Assembly: GCA_900215285.1 (NCBI GenBank)
Contig: OCMG01000004.1
Span: 124,001-188,000, forward strand
From: Ensifer adhaerens
Lineage (GTDB): Bacteria; Pseudomonadota; Alphaproteobacteria; Rhizobiales; Rhizobiaceae
Length of the DNA stretch: 64,000 bases
Direction: 5' to 3'
The notes under the pieces are model-generated. The model saw nothing but the letters and a program-made list of their open reading frames with translations. It had not been told where the DNA came from and ran no database searches. Shown piece by piece: positions 35,664 to 42,976 of the stretch (positions within the stretch are counted from its first letter, which is position 1; every line of letters starts with the position of its first letter). Both the position numbers and the translations under genes were made by a program.

Positions 35664-36563
35664 TCATTTGCCAATCAACAATATCCCGGGCGCCGCCCGC
35701 GCCACCGCCTCCCCCAGCGCCTTCAGCAATTCCGATGGCAAACGACTGACCTGCCAGAAGAGCGGGATATCGAGGGTAGCGCCTGGGACAAGTTCCACGA
35801 GACGTCCGCTCGCCATGTCGTCCGCCACCAGCATGTCCGGATTACAGCCCCAGCCGAGGCCGAGGCGGCAGGCGAGGACGAAGCCGTGGGGGGACGGGAC
35901 CCAGTTGAGAGGTGGCGTGAAGTCCCGCCCGAAATGTCGTTGCATCCAATGGGTTTGCAGCCGGTCCTTGCGGTTGAAGGCGAGCGATGGTGCGAATGCC
36001 AGCGTCTCGGGCGTGACGCCATCGGCAAAGTGTTGCGCCATGAAGGCAGGGCTGGCGTTGGCGCGGTACCGAAGCGCTCCCAGTGGCTTCACGCGGCAGC
36101 CCTGCACCGGCTTGTCCTCGGAGGTGACGGCCGCCAGAACCTCGCCGCGGCGCAGCCATTCTGCTGTGTGGTCCTGATCGTCCACCTTGATCTCGACGAG
36201 GTGGCCGGTCTTCTCGGAGAAATCAGCGACTGCCGTCAGGAACCAGCTATCGAGACTATCGGCATTTACCGCCACGGGGATCGTCGCCCGCCCCTCTCCT
36301 TCGAGGCTCAGACCCGGCAGGTCGGCGGCGAGTTCGCCCTCCAGCGCCGAGACGGCATCGAAATGGCGGCAGAGCGCGCGGCCCTGCGGCGTCGGCTCGG
36401 CCGGCTGGCCGCGACGGACGAGAACCGCACCGACCTTTTCCTCGAGCGCCTTGATCCTCTGCGACACCGCCGAGGGTGTGACGTGGAGAGCCAGCGCCGC
36501 GCGTTCAAAGCTTCCCTCGCGAAGGACGGCAGCGAGCGCGGCCAGTGCTGCATAATCCAACAT
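35664..36563 (-). CDS. argP: LysR-family regulator, ArgP/LysG type
   Basis: A 299-residue LysR activator. The N-terminal winged helix-turn-helix has LREGSFERAALALHVTPSAVSQRIKALEEKVG at about 14-44, followed by the linker helix and the effector-binding domain. It is divergent from an ArgO/LysE-type exporter gene, the standard arrangement in which this regulator activates basic-amino-acid export in response to lysine or arginine. ATG 36563 fits the family start MLDYAALAAL; upstream codons in frame run into the promoter. Confidence 0.92.
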   Translation of the reverse strand: MLDYAALAALAAVLREGSFERAALALHVTPSAVSQRIKALEEKVGAVLVRRGQPAEPTPQGRALCRHFDAVSALEGELAADLPGLSLEGEGRATIPVAVNADSLDSWFLTAVADFSEKTGHLVEIKVDDQDHTAEWLRRGEVLAAVTSEDKPVQGCRVKPLGALRYRANASPAFMAQHFADGVTPETLAFAPSLAFNRKDRLQTHWMQRHFGRDFTPPLNWVPSPHGFVLACRLGLGWGCNPDMLVADDMASGRLVELVPGATLDIPLFWQVSRLPSELLKALGEAVARAAPGILLIGK

Positions 36564-36609
36564 CTTCAGTTTTCCTAATCCAGAATTAGAAACATTAGTT
36601 TTACTGAAG
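36564..36609. promoter_or_regulatory. Nested dyads between argP- and argO-type genes
   Basis: CTTCAGT (36564-36570) and ACTGAAG (36603-36609) are perfect inverses. Inside them CTAAT (36575-36579) and ATTAG (36585-36589) form a T-N11-A LysR-type half-site pair. This is the expected LysG/ArgP operator region for both divergent promoters. Confidence 0.6.
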
Positions 36610-36653
36610 CGCGACTTTGGGTGAGAAGGCAAGCCTCGTCACACGGGTTTCAC

Positions 36654-37259
36654 ATGCTTTCGATCTTCGCCACCGGCTTTGCCACCAGTCTCGGGCTCAT
36701 CGTCGCCATTGGCGCGCAGAATGCGTTTCTGCTGCGGCAGGGCCTGCGGCGGGAGCATGTCTTCGTGCTGTCCTCGATCTGCGCCGTGTCCGATGCTCTG
36801 CTGATTTCGGCAGGGGTGGCGGGCTTCGGCGCGGCCATGCAGGCGCTGACCTGGCTGGAGCCGGTGCTTCGCTATGGCGGCGCGGCGTTTGTCGCGCTTT
36901 ACGGGCTCAGAAGCCTGTGGTCGGCCTTTCATGTCGAGGCTGGATTGAACCCCGCCGAGGCGCCCCCGATGCCGCTGAAGACGGCGGTGCTGACCTGCCT
37001 TGCCTTCACCTGGGCCAATCCGCATTGCTATCTCGACACGGTGGTCTTTCTCGGCTCCATCTCGACACGGTTCGCACCGAACCAGTGGTTCTTTGGCGCC
37101 GGCGCGGCCGTGGCCTCGTTGAGCTTCTTCTTCGCCCTGGGCTATGGCGCACGGTTGGCCGCTCCGCTCATGGCACGACCTGCCGCCTGGCGCGCACTCG
37201 ATGCCGGCATCGGGCTGATCATGGCGGCAATCGCGTTCAGGCTTATCACGCTTCGCTAA
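36654..37259 (+). CDS. argO: LysE/ArgO-family basic amino acid exporter
   Basis: A 201-residue inner-membrane exporter of lysine/arginine with six hydrophobic helices. Diagnostic are GLIVAIGAQNAFLLRQGL at 14-31 (conserved LysE motif) and AFTWANPHCYLDTVVFLG at 112-129. ATG 36654 is used; a GTG 11 codons upstream is in frame but adds a charged stretch before the first helix. Its LysR regulator is divergent, 90 bases away. Confidence 0.93.
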   Translation: MLSIFATGFATSLGLIVAIGAQNAFLLRQGLRREHVFVLSSICAVSDALLISAGVAGFGAAMQALTWLEPVLRYGGAAFVALYGLRSLWSAFHVEAGLNPAEAPPMPLKTAVLTCLAFTWANPHCYLDTVVFLGSISTRFAPNQWFFGAGAAVASLSFFFALGYGARLAAPLMARPAAWRALDAGIGLIMAAIAFRLITLR

Positions 37260-37306
37260 ACCTTAAACTTTGTTCACGTTGGGATTTGCCCTCTTTACGC
37301 CCGATT

Positions 37307-37337
37307 TGTTATATCATAACAGGTAATAATATAACAT
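37307..37337. promoter_or_regulatory. Tandem Zur-like boxes upstream of the zinc ABC operon
   Basis: TGTTAT-ATC-ATAACA (37307-37321) has perfect 6-base arms and fits the alphaproteobacterial Zur palindrome (TGTTATA..TATAACA). A second, less symmetric copy GTAATAATATAAC lies at 37323-37335. They overlap the likely promoter, so zinc-bound Zur would repress the operon. Confidence 0.65.
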
Positions 37338-37350
37338 ACGGGACGCCAGA

Positions 37351-37494
37351 ATGCATTTGCCAGTTTCTTCGCCGCGCGCCTTCAGCGATCGCGTCAGCCT
37401 TCTGCAGCAATCCGCGCTGTTTCGCATCGGGCTCGCCGTGCTGGCCCTTGGCGGATTGTGGATCGCCATCGCCTGGGCGGTGTCGCTGTCATGA
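37351..37494 (+). CDS. Small membrane protein heading the zinc ABC operon (47 aa)
   Basis: An unannotated-length ORF: ATG 37351, 47 codons, stop TGA at 37492-37494. The first 20 residues are polar and arginine-containing (MHLPVSSPRAFSDRV), then one transmembrane helix (residues 25-46, IGLAVLALGGLWIAIAWAV). Its stop overlaps the start of the ATPase gene as ATGA, so translation is coupled. It begins 13 bases after the Zur-like boxes. No known family was recognised; it could be a transporter accessory subunit or an upstream coupling ORF. Confidence 0.6.
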   Translation: MHLPVSSPRAFSDRVSLLQQSALFRIGLAVLALGGLWIAIAWAVSLS

Positions 37495-38243
37495 CGAACG
37501 CTTCCATGACCGGCGCGGCCATTTCGCTCGAGAACCTCACCGTCGCCTATAACCGGCACCCGGCCGTTCATCACGTGACCGGCACGCTGGCGCGCGGGAG
37601 CCTGACCGCCATTGCGGGTCCCAACGGGGCAGGAAAGTCGACGCTGCTGCGTACCATCATGGGCGAACTGAAGCCGGCGGAAGGCTCCATCCGCCGTTCC
37701 GTTCCCAGTCGCGATTACGGTTATCTGCCCCAGGCCGCCGACATCAACAGACGCTTCCCGGTTTCCGTGATGGATACGGTCGTGACAGGGGCCTGGAAGC
37801 GTGTTGGCGCGTTTGGCACCATCGGGCGGGCGGAACGGCAGAAGGCGTCGGAAGCGCTGGTCGCCGTCGGGCTGGAAGGTTTCGAGACACGTCCGATCGG
37901 CTCCCTCTCCGCGGGACAGTTTCAGAGGACGCTGTTTGCGCGCCTCCTCCTGCAGGACGCCTCCGTCATCATTCTCGACGAGCCCTTTACCGCCATCGAC
38001 AGCCGCACGACCCAGGATCTCATCGACATCGTGCTGCGCTGGCACGGCGAAGGCCGCACCGTGGTTGCCGTTCTGCATGACCACGAACAGGTGCGGGCAC
38101 ATTTTCCGCAGACGCTGCTGATCGCGCGCGAACTGATCGGCTGGGGCCCGACGGAGGAGGTCATGACCACCCAGAATCTCAAGCGGGCCCGCGCGCTCGC
38201 CGAGCGCTGGGATGACAATGCGCCCGTCTGCGAGGTCGCATGA
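37491..38243 (+). CDS. aztA: Zinc/manganese ABC transporter ATP-binding protein (AztA/ZnuC type)
   Basis: A 250-residue ATPase that powers metal uptake. Walker A GPNGAGKS (43-50), a signature with the unusual form LSAGQ (139-143) instead of LSGGQ, Walker B VIILDEPF and the switch His in VLHDHEQV are present. It overlaps the preceding small ORF and the following permease by 4 bases each. Zn as substrate is inferred from the Zur-like boxes and the Zn-type binding protein. Confidence 0.92.
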   Translation: MTNASMTGAAISLENLTVAYNRHPAVHHVTGTLARGSLTAIAGPNGAGKSTLLRTIMGELKPAEGSIRRSVPSRDYGYLPQAADINRRFPVSVMDTVVTGAWKRVGAFGTIGRAERQKASEALVAVGLEGFETRPIGSLSAGQFQRTLFARLLLQDASVIILDEPFTAIDSRTTQDLIDIVLRWHGEGRTVVAVLHDHEQVRAHFPQTLLIARELIGWGPTEEVMTTQNLKRARALAERWDDNAPVCEVA

Positions 38244-39112
38244 GCCCCTACGATTTCCTCGTTGCCCCCTTCATGGATTACGGATTCATGCGTCGGGCGC
38301 TGGTCGCATGCCTGTGCCTTGCGCTGGGAGCCGCCCCCATCGGCACCTTCCTTTCGATGCGGCGCATGAGCCTCATGGGTGATGCGCTGAGCCATGCCGT
38401 ACTTCCGGGCGCCGCCATCGGCTATCTCGTCGCGGGATCGCTCTCGCTCACGGCCATGGGAATAGGCGGCCTGGTGGCCGGGCTTTCCGTGGCGCTGCTG
38501 GCCGGCGTGGTCAGCCGCATGACGGTGCTGCAGGAGGATGCCAGCTTTGCCAGCTTCTATCTGATTTCACTCGCCGTGGGCGTGCTGATCGTGTCGCTGC
38601 GGGGCTCGAATATCGACCTGCTGCATGTGCTTTTCGGCACCATTCTCGCCATCGACAACAGCGCGCTCATCCTGATCGGCACGATCACCTCCGTGACGCT
38701 GATTGCGCTGGCCGTGCTTTACCGGCCACTGGTACTTGATTGCTTCGACCCCGGCTTCCTGCGTGCCGTCGGCGGCCGTGGGCCGCTCATCCACGGGCTG
38801 TTCATGCTGATGGTCGTGCTCAACCTCGTGGCCAGTTTCCAGGCGCTCGGCACTCTGATGGCGGTCGGCCTGATGATGCTGCCCGCTGCCATTGCGCAAC
38901 TCTGGGCGCGCACCCTGCCGGCCATGCTCGCCATTTCCATGGTGACGGCCTTCGTCTCAGGCTACGCGGGCTTGATCGCCTCCTATCATCTCGAACTGGC
39001 TTCGGGCCCGACGATCATCGTTGCGGCTGCGATCATCTACGCCGTCTCGCTGGTCGCAGCCCCCTCCGGCCTCATGAGCCGGTATGTCCGGCGGCCGCAT
39101 CTCGTCAACTGA
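38240..39112 (+). CDS. aztB: Zinc/manganese ABC transporter permease (AztB/ZnuB type)
   Basis: A 290-residue ABC-3 family inner-membrane permease with about eight hydrophobic helices. MRRMSLMGDALSHAVLPGAAIGYL is the hallmark segment contacting the ATPase. It is the only permease of the operon and so forms a homodimer. ATG overlaps the ATPase stop (ATGA). Confidence 0.94.
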   Translation: MSPYDFLVAPFMDYGFMRRALVACLCLALGAAPIGTFLSMRRMSLMGDALSHAVLPGAAIGYLVAGSLSLTAMGIGGLVAGLSVALLAGVVSRMTVLQEDASFASFYLISLAVGVLIVSLRGSNIDLLHVLFGTILAIDNSALILIGTITSVTLIALAVLYRPLVLDCFDPGFLRAVGGRGPLIHGLFMLMVVLNLVASFQALGTLMAVGLMMLPAAIAQLWARTLPAMLAISMVTAFVSGYAGLIASYHLELASGPTIIVAAAIIYAVSLVAAPSGLMSRYVRRPHLVN

Positions 39113-39141
39113 CCCCTATTTCAACTGAACAGGAGTTTTCC

Positions 39142-40032
39142 ATGCAGAAACGTCTTCTCCTTCTCGGGCTTGCCCTGCCCTTTGCCTTTGCCGGCGCAGC
39201 ATCGGCCAAGGACCTCAACGTGGTAGCCTCCTTCACCGTTCTGGCGGATGTCGTCCATCAGGTGGGCGGCGACAAGGTCAAGGTGACGAGCCTTGTCCAG
39301 CCCAACGGCGACCCCCACGAATTCGAGCCCTCGCCGGCCGATGCCAAGCACCTGAAGGAAGCCGATGTCGTCTTCGTTTCGGGTGAAGGTCTCGAAGGCT
39401 GGATGGACCGGCTGATCTCGGCCTCGGGATACAAGGGCAAGCCCATCACGGTTTCCGAAGGCATTTCGCTGCACAACATGGAAGAAGACGGCAAGACCGT
39501 CACCGATCCGCATGTCTGGAACGACCCGCTCAACGTGAAGGTCTGGGTGAAGAACATCGAAGCCGCCCTGAAGGCCGCCGATCCGGAAGACGCCGCCACG
39601 TTTACTGCCAATGCGGACGCTTACCAGAAGAAGCTCGATGCGCTGAACACCTTTGCGCATCAGAAGATCGATGCCATTCCGGAAGCGCGCCGCAAGGTCC
39701 TGACCAGCCATGACGCCTTCGGCTATTTCGGCGCGGAGTACAAGGTGAAGTTCCTGTCGCCGCTCGGCGTTTCGACGGAGACGGAAGCCTCGGCCGCCGA
39801 TGTGGCCAAGCTGATCGACCAGATCAAGGCGGAAGGCGTGAAGACCTATTTCTTCGAAAACTCCAACGACCCGCGCCTCGTCAAGCAGGTCGCCAAGGCA
39901 ACCGGCGCGACCTCGGGCGGTGAGCTCTATGTCGAAGCGCTTTCGAAGAAGGATGGCCCGGCGCCGACCTACGAAAAGATGTTCCGCTTCAACGTCGAGC
40001 AGCTCTCTGCGGCCATGCAGAAAAACAGCTGA
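39142..40032 (+). CDS. aztC: Periplasmic zinc-binding protein of the ABC transporter (AztC/ZnuA type)
   Basis: A 296-residue cluster A-I binding protein. The signal peptide ends near residue 22 (AGAASA). Metal ligands are His59 (NGDPHEFEPS), His124 (TDPHVWND) and His190 (TSHDAFGYF), with Glu265 in LYVEALS at the position that is Asp in AztC and ZnuA. The His-rich loop of ZnuA is missing; only a short acidic loop (NMEEDGKT) is left. Three histidines point to Zn rather than Mn. No aztD-type chaperone follows; an imperfect hairpin lies downstream. Confidence 0.92.
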   Translation: MQKRLLLLGLALPFAFAGAASAKDLNVVASFTVLADVVHQVGGDKVKVTSLVQPNGDPHEFEPSPADAKHLKEADVVFVSGEGLEGWMDRLISASGYKGKPITVSEGISLHNMEEDGKTVTDPHVWNDPLNVKVWVKNIEAALKAADPEDAATFTANADAYQKKLDALNTFAHQKIDAIPEARRKVLTSHDAFGYFGAEYKVKFLSPLGVSTETEASAADVAKLIDQIKAEGVKTYFFENSNDPRLVKQVAKATGATSGGELYVEALSKKDGPAPTYEKMFRFNVEQLSAAMQKNS

Positions 40033-40038
40033 GGCATG

Positions 40039-40074
40039 TTCGAGCCAAAGGCGCCTCGGCGGTTCTGGCTCGAA
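40039..40074. terminator. Hairpin after the zinc operon
   Basis: TTCGAGCCA (40039-40047) pairs with TGGCTCGAA (40066-40074) around an 18-base loop, 7 bases after the binding-protein stop. There is no U-run. Confidence 0.45.
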
Positions 40075-40157
40075 CTGCATGAAACAAGTCGTTAGGGCAT
40101 GACGGGTGATCCACCTTTCACCGGACATGTCCTGGCGCACCGCTCGGCCGGCGGCTT

Positions 40158-40208
40158 CCCCCCCCCCCGCTGTCGGCTTGCCCCTCCCTGCCCCGTCATG
40201 GGAGGGGC
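40158..40208. other. C11 tract and GC hairpin in the spacer
   Basis: Eleven consecutive C (40158-40168) are followed by GCCCCTCCC/GGGAGGGGC (40180-40208). The latter is 18 bases beyond the stop of the minus-strand TetR gene and may be its terminator. The spacer 40075-40157 shows nothing further. Confidence 0.5.
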
Positions 40209-40225
40209 TACCGAACGAGAAGGCG

Positions 40226-40774
40226 TCAGGCTCCCAGCGCCTTCCTGCTGGCGGCCAGTATCTCTTCCTGCATGTCCTCGCTTGCCACGGCGCGCGCCAG
40301 CATCATGGCGCCCACGATCTGCGCCAGGAACTGCCAGGACTTTTCTCCATCGCCGAGCCTTGTCGCAATCTCGCTCTGTGCCTGAAGCAGCTGATCTTCA
40401 AAGACCTGTTTCGTCGCCTGCGGTGCGCGCGCGATGTCGGCGGCGAGTGTGGGCATGAGGCAGCCTCTTTCGGGATTGTGGACATGGGCGCGGCTGAGAT
40501 AGCGAGCGGCCTCTTCGGCGAGCCATGTCTTGGAGGTGCGGTCGGGATTGCGCGCCCAGCGAGTTCGGCTGCGCTCCATCTCGTTGACAATCACGGCATC
40601 GAGAAGTCCCGACTTGGAGCCAAAATGTGCATAGACCGCGCCCGAGGTGACGCCCGCCGCCTCAGCCAGCGCATCAACGCCCGTCGCGGCAAAACCCTTC
40701 TGTTTCGCGGCCGCACCCGCCGCTTGGAGCAGTTCCCGCCGTTTCTCAGCCTTGTATTCGTTCCGATAGCGCAT
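40226..40774 (-). CDS. TetR-family repressor
   Basis: A 182-residue regulator. Residues 5-50 form the TetR helix-turn-helix (GVDALAEAAGVTSGAVYAHFGSKSGLLDAV). The C-terminal domain carries CLMPTLAADIARAPQ like the YxaF/LmrA-type TetR subgroup that responds to small hydrophobic ligands. It is divergent from an SDR gene, with two matching palindromes in between, so it probably represses itself and the SDR. Confidence 0.93.
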   Translation of the reverse strand: MRYRNEYKAEKRRELLQAAGAAAKQKGFAATGVDALAEAAGVTSGAVYAHFGSKSGLLDAVIVNEMERSRTRWARNPDRTSKTWLAEEAARYLSRAHVHNPERGCLMPTLAADIARAPQATKQVFEDQLLQAQSEIATRLGDGEKSWQFLAQIVGAMMLARAVASEDMQEEILAASRKALGA

Positions 40775-40818
40775 GTGCGTCCGCCCTCATTCGCCTTGAC
40801 AGGCTCCTTTCATATCAC

Positions 40819-40847
40819 ATAACGTTCGTTATTGTAACGATCGTTAT
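40819..40847. promoter_or_regulatory. Twin operators between the TetR and SDR genes
   Basis: ATAACG-TT-CGTTAT (40819-40832) and TAACGATCGTTA (40835-40846) are two adjacent palindromes sharing TAACG/CGTTA arms, 15-16 bases centre to centre. They sit between the divergent starts (40774 and 40863), as expected of two TetR dimers binding cooperatively. Confidence 0.75.
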
Positions 40848-40862
40848 CCGGGAGGAGCACCG

Positions 40863-41600
40863 ATGACGGAAGGGACGGGTGCAAAGGCAGCGCTGATCAT
40901 CGGCGCGGGCGATGCGACGGGCGCGGCGATTGCGAGGCGCTTTGCACGCGGCGGCCACGTCGCCTGCGTGACACGCCGTTCCGCAGACAAGCTCTCAGAG
41001 CTTGTCGAGGCGATCCGCGCGGAGGGCGGCGAGGCGCAAGGCTTCGCGGCGGACGCGCGCAAGGAAGAGGATGTCGCGGCTCTGGTCGAGCGCGTCGAGC
41101 GTGAGGTCGGGCCGATCGAGGTCATGGTCTTCAATATCGGCGCGAACGTGCCCTCAAGCATCCTGGACGAGACGGCGCGGAAATATTTCAAGATCTGGGA
41201 AATGGCCTGTTTCAGCGCCTTCCTCACCGGCCGGGAGGTGGCGCGGCGCATGGTGGCGCGTGAGCGCGGCACGATCATCTTCACCGGCGCCACGGCCTCC
41301 TTGCGCGGCGCCGCCAACTTCGCTGCCTTCGCCGGCGCGAAACATGCGCTGCGAGCCTTGGCGCAAAGCATGGCGCGCGAACTGCAGCCGAAGAACATCC
41401 ATGTCGCCCATGTCGTCATCGACGGGGCGATCGATACCGACTTCATTCGGGAAAGCTTCCCCGAGCGCTATGCGCTGAAGGATGCAGACGGCATTCTCAA
41501 TCCCGACCACATCGCCGAAAACTACTGGCACCTGCACAACCAGCCGCGCGACGCCTGGACGCATGAACTCGACCTGCGCCCCTGGTCGGAGCGCTGGTAG
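40863..41600 (+). CDS. SDR-family protein lacking the catalytic Ser and Tyr
   Basis: A 245-residue short-chain dehydrogenase fold. The NAD(P)-binding glycines are in IIGAGDATG (12-20) and the NxGA-like motif reads NIGANVP. Where the active site Ser and YxxxK should be, it has Ala143 and Phe156-xxx-Lys160 (ANFAAFAGAK), so the usual Tyr proton relay is missing. It may be an altered-mechanism reductase or a ligand-binding protein. GGGAGGAGC is a strong ribosome-binding site. It is controlled by the divergent TetR gene, by inference. Confidence 0.88.
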   Translation: MTEGTGAKAALIIGAGDATGAAIARRFARGGHVACVTRRSADKLSELVEAIRAEGGEAQGFAADARKEEDVAALVERVEREVGPIEVMVFNIGANVPSSILDETARKYFKIWEMACFSAFLTGREVARRMVARERGTIIFTGATASLRGAANFAAFAGAKHALRALAQSMARELQPKNIHVAHVVIDGAIDTDFIRESFPERYALKDADGILNPDHIAENYWHLHNQPRDAWTHELDLRPWSERW

Positions 41601-41705
41601 ACGCAAGAGCGTTTCCGAACGAAACGTTCTATCTATTTGTTTTAATAGCCTTTTTTATGCAAGCCCGGTTTTCAATTTCGCTGCAATTGCTCCAACCCCA
41701 CAAGG
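41601..41705. repeat. Dispersed intergenic repeat, copy 2
   Basis: CGTTTC-CGAAC-GAAACG hairpin, then TTCTATCTATTTGTTTT, a variable middle and TTCAATTTCGCTGCAATTGCTCC. It matches the arrangement at 27093-27190 in the same orientation. A possible fragment (ATTTCGCTGCAATT, reverse strand) is at about 46147-46161. Confidence 0.65.
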
Positions 41706-41714
41706 ACGTCACAT

Positions 41715-42305
41715 ATGAAACAGGTCGAATTCTTCTTTGATGTCGGCAGTCCCTTCAGCCATATCGCGTGGCGGGCGCTCCCGGAGATCGCCGCGCGCAC
41801 CGGCGCAGAGATCGTCTGGCGACCGATCCTCATCGGCGGCGTATTCAAGGCGACGGGCAATGTCAGTCCCATGACGGTTCCCGCCAAAGGCAGCTATTCC
41901 ACCATCGATCTTTATCGCTGGGCCGAATATTACGGCATCCCCTTCCAGATGAACCCGCATTTCCCGATCAACACGCTACCGCTGATGCGCGGTGCGACCG
42001 CCATGCTGATGCGTGGACCCAAAGCGCTGGAGGCCTATCTCGATGCGATCTATCCGGCCATGTTCGAGCAGCCGGTCAACCTCGGCGAACCGGTCGAGAT
42101 CGGCAAGGTGCTGGCGCGCGCCGGGATCGACCCGCAGGCGTTGATGACGGAGATCGGTACGGATGCGGTGAAGGACAAGCTGAGAACCGACACGGACGAC
42201 GCCGTTCAACGCGGCGTCTTCGGCGCGCCGACCTTCTTTGTCGGCAAGGAGATGTATTGGGGGCAGGACCGGTTGATGTTTGTCGAGCGGGCGCTGAAGG
42301 GGTGA
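41715..42305 (+). CDS. 2-hydroxychromene-2-carboxylate isomerase / DsbA-like GST-kappa protein
   Basis: A 196-residue thioredoxin-fold protein of the HCCA isomerase (GST kappa) family, which uses glutathione. FDVGSPFSHIAW (9-20) holds the catalytic Ser in place of the DsbA cysteines. The family pattern continues with RPILIGGVFKATGN and GVFGAPTFFVGKEMYWGQDRLMFVE. The natural substrate in rhizobia is unknown. It follows an SDR gene but is separated by the repeat copy, so it is probably a separate unit. Confidence 0.9.
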   Translation: MKQVEFFFDVGSPFSHIAWRALPEIAARTGAEIVWRPILIGGVFKATGNVSPMTVPAKGSYSTIDLYRWAEYYGIPFQMNPHFPINTLPLMRGATAMLMRGPKALEAYLDAIYPAMFEQPVNLGEPVEIGKVLARAGIDPQALMTEIGTDAVKDKLRTDTDDAVQRGVFGAPTFFVGKEMYWGQDRLMFVERALKG

Positions 42306-42371
42306 GTGCTTTTCTCGGTTGACAAAAGGCGGCCTCACGCCAAACGTTCAAACAATCGATGGAGGTCAGCC

Positions 42372-42617
42372 ATGCCGGGCAGTATTCAGGTCAAGGTCAG
42401 TGGAAAGCTTGAGGAGCATGTTCGCCAGCAGACGGAGAACGGCCTTTATGAGGATGCGGGCGAATACATTCGCGCCCTCATCCGACAGGACCTGCAAGCT
42501 GAGGAGGCCGGCTGGCGTTTTCTGGAGGAAGAGCTGGCCCCGGCTCTGGCCGCCCCTGACGAAGACTATGTCACCGTTCGTGCCGAGGATGTCATCCGTC
42601 GCAACATGCAGCGCTGA
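42372..42617 (+). CDS. parD: ParD-like antitoxin
   Basis: An 81-residue ribbon-helix-helix antitoxin. IQVKVSGKLEEHVRQQTENGLYEDAGEYIRALIRQD is the DNA-binding half, and the acidic C-terminal tail would wrap the toxin. GGAGGTCAGCC before ATG 42372 is an ideal ribosome-binding site. One base separates its stop from the parE-like start, so the pair forms one operon, presumably autoregulated. Confidence 0.92.
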   Translation: MPGSIQVKVSGKLEEHVRQQTENGLYEDAGEYIRALIRQDLQAEEAGWRFLEEELAPALAAPDEDYVTVRAEDVIRRNMQR

Positions 42618-42618
42618 G

Positions 42619-42963
42619 ATGGCGGACTATCGGCTTTACCCCCGCGCGAATGCCGCCCAGGATCGCATCTGGCGGTACACTCTGGAGACATGGGGAGAAG
42701 CACAGGCCGTCGCCTATTTGGAAGGACTTCATGCGCATTTCCAAAAGCTGACATTGTCTCCGCAGATCTGGCGCAAGCTGCCTTCAAACTTCCAGAAAGC
42801 GGGTCGGGATCAGGCTGCCGTGCATTTTTCGCGATACGGCCAGCATTACATTTTCTTCAAGGTACTCAAGAACGGTGATCTTGGGATCATGAGCATCCTG
42901 CATGGCCGGACAGACATGCCCGCGCGTCTGCTAAGCGACCTCGCAGCGTTAAGCCTGGAATAG
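42619..42963 (+). CDS. parE: ParE-like toxin (RelE/ParE superfamily)
   Basis: A 114-residue toxin of the ParE/RelE fold. It begins MADYRLYPRANAAQDRIWRYT and ends GHYIFFKVL-like (QHYIFFKVLKNGDLGIMSILHGRTDMPARL), the typical last strands. ParE members poison DNA gyrase. The frame is open upstream through the antitoxin, but the ATG after the parD stop matches the family. Confidence 0.9.
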   Translation: MADYRLYPRANAAQDRIWRYTLETWGEAQAVAYLEGLHAHFQKLTLSPQIWRKLPSNFQKAGRDQAAVHFSRYGQHYIFFKVLKNGDLGIMSILHGRTDMPARLLSDLAALSLE

Positions 42964-42976
42964 CGTCAGCCCGCCC

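Noticed and set aside
38740-39141. Upstream extension of the zinc-binding protein frame
   Set aside because: Overlaps the permease gene; the signal peptide starts at ATG 39142 with AGGAG upstream.
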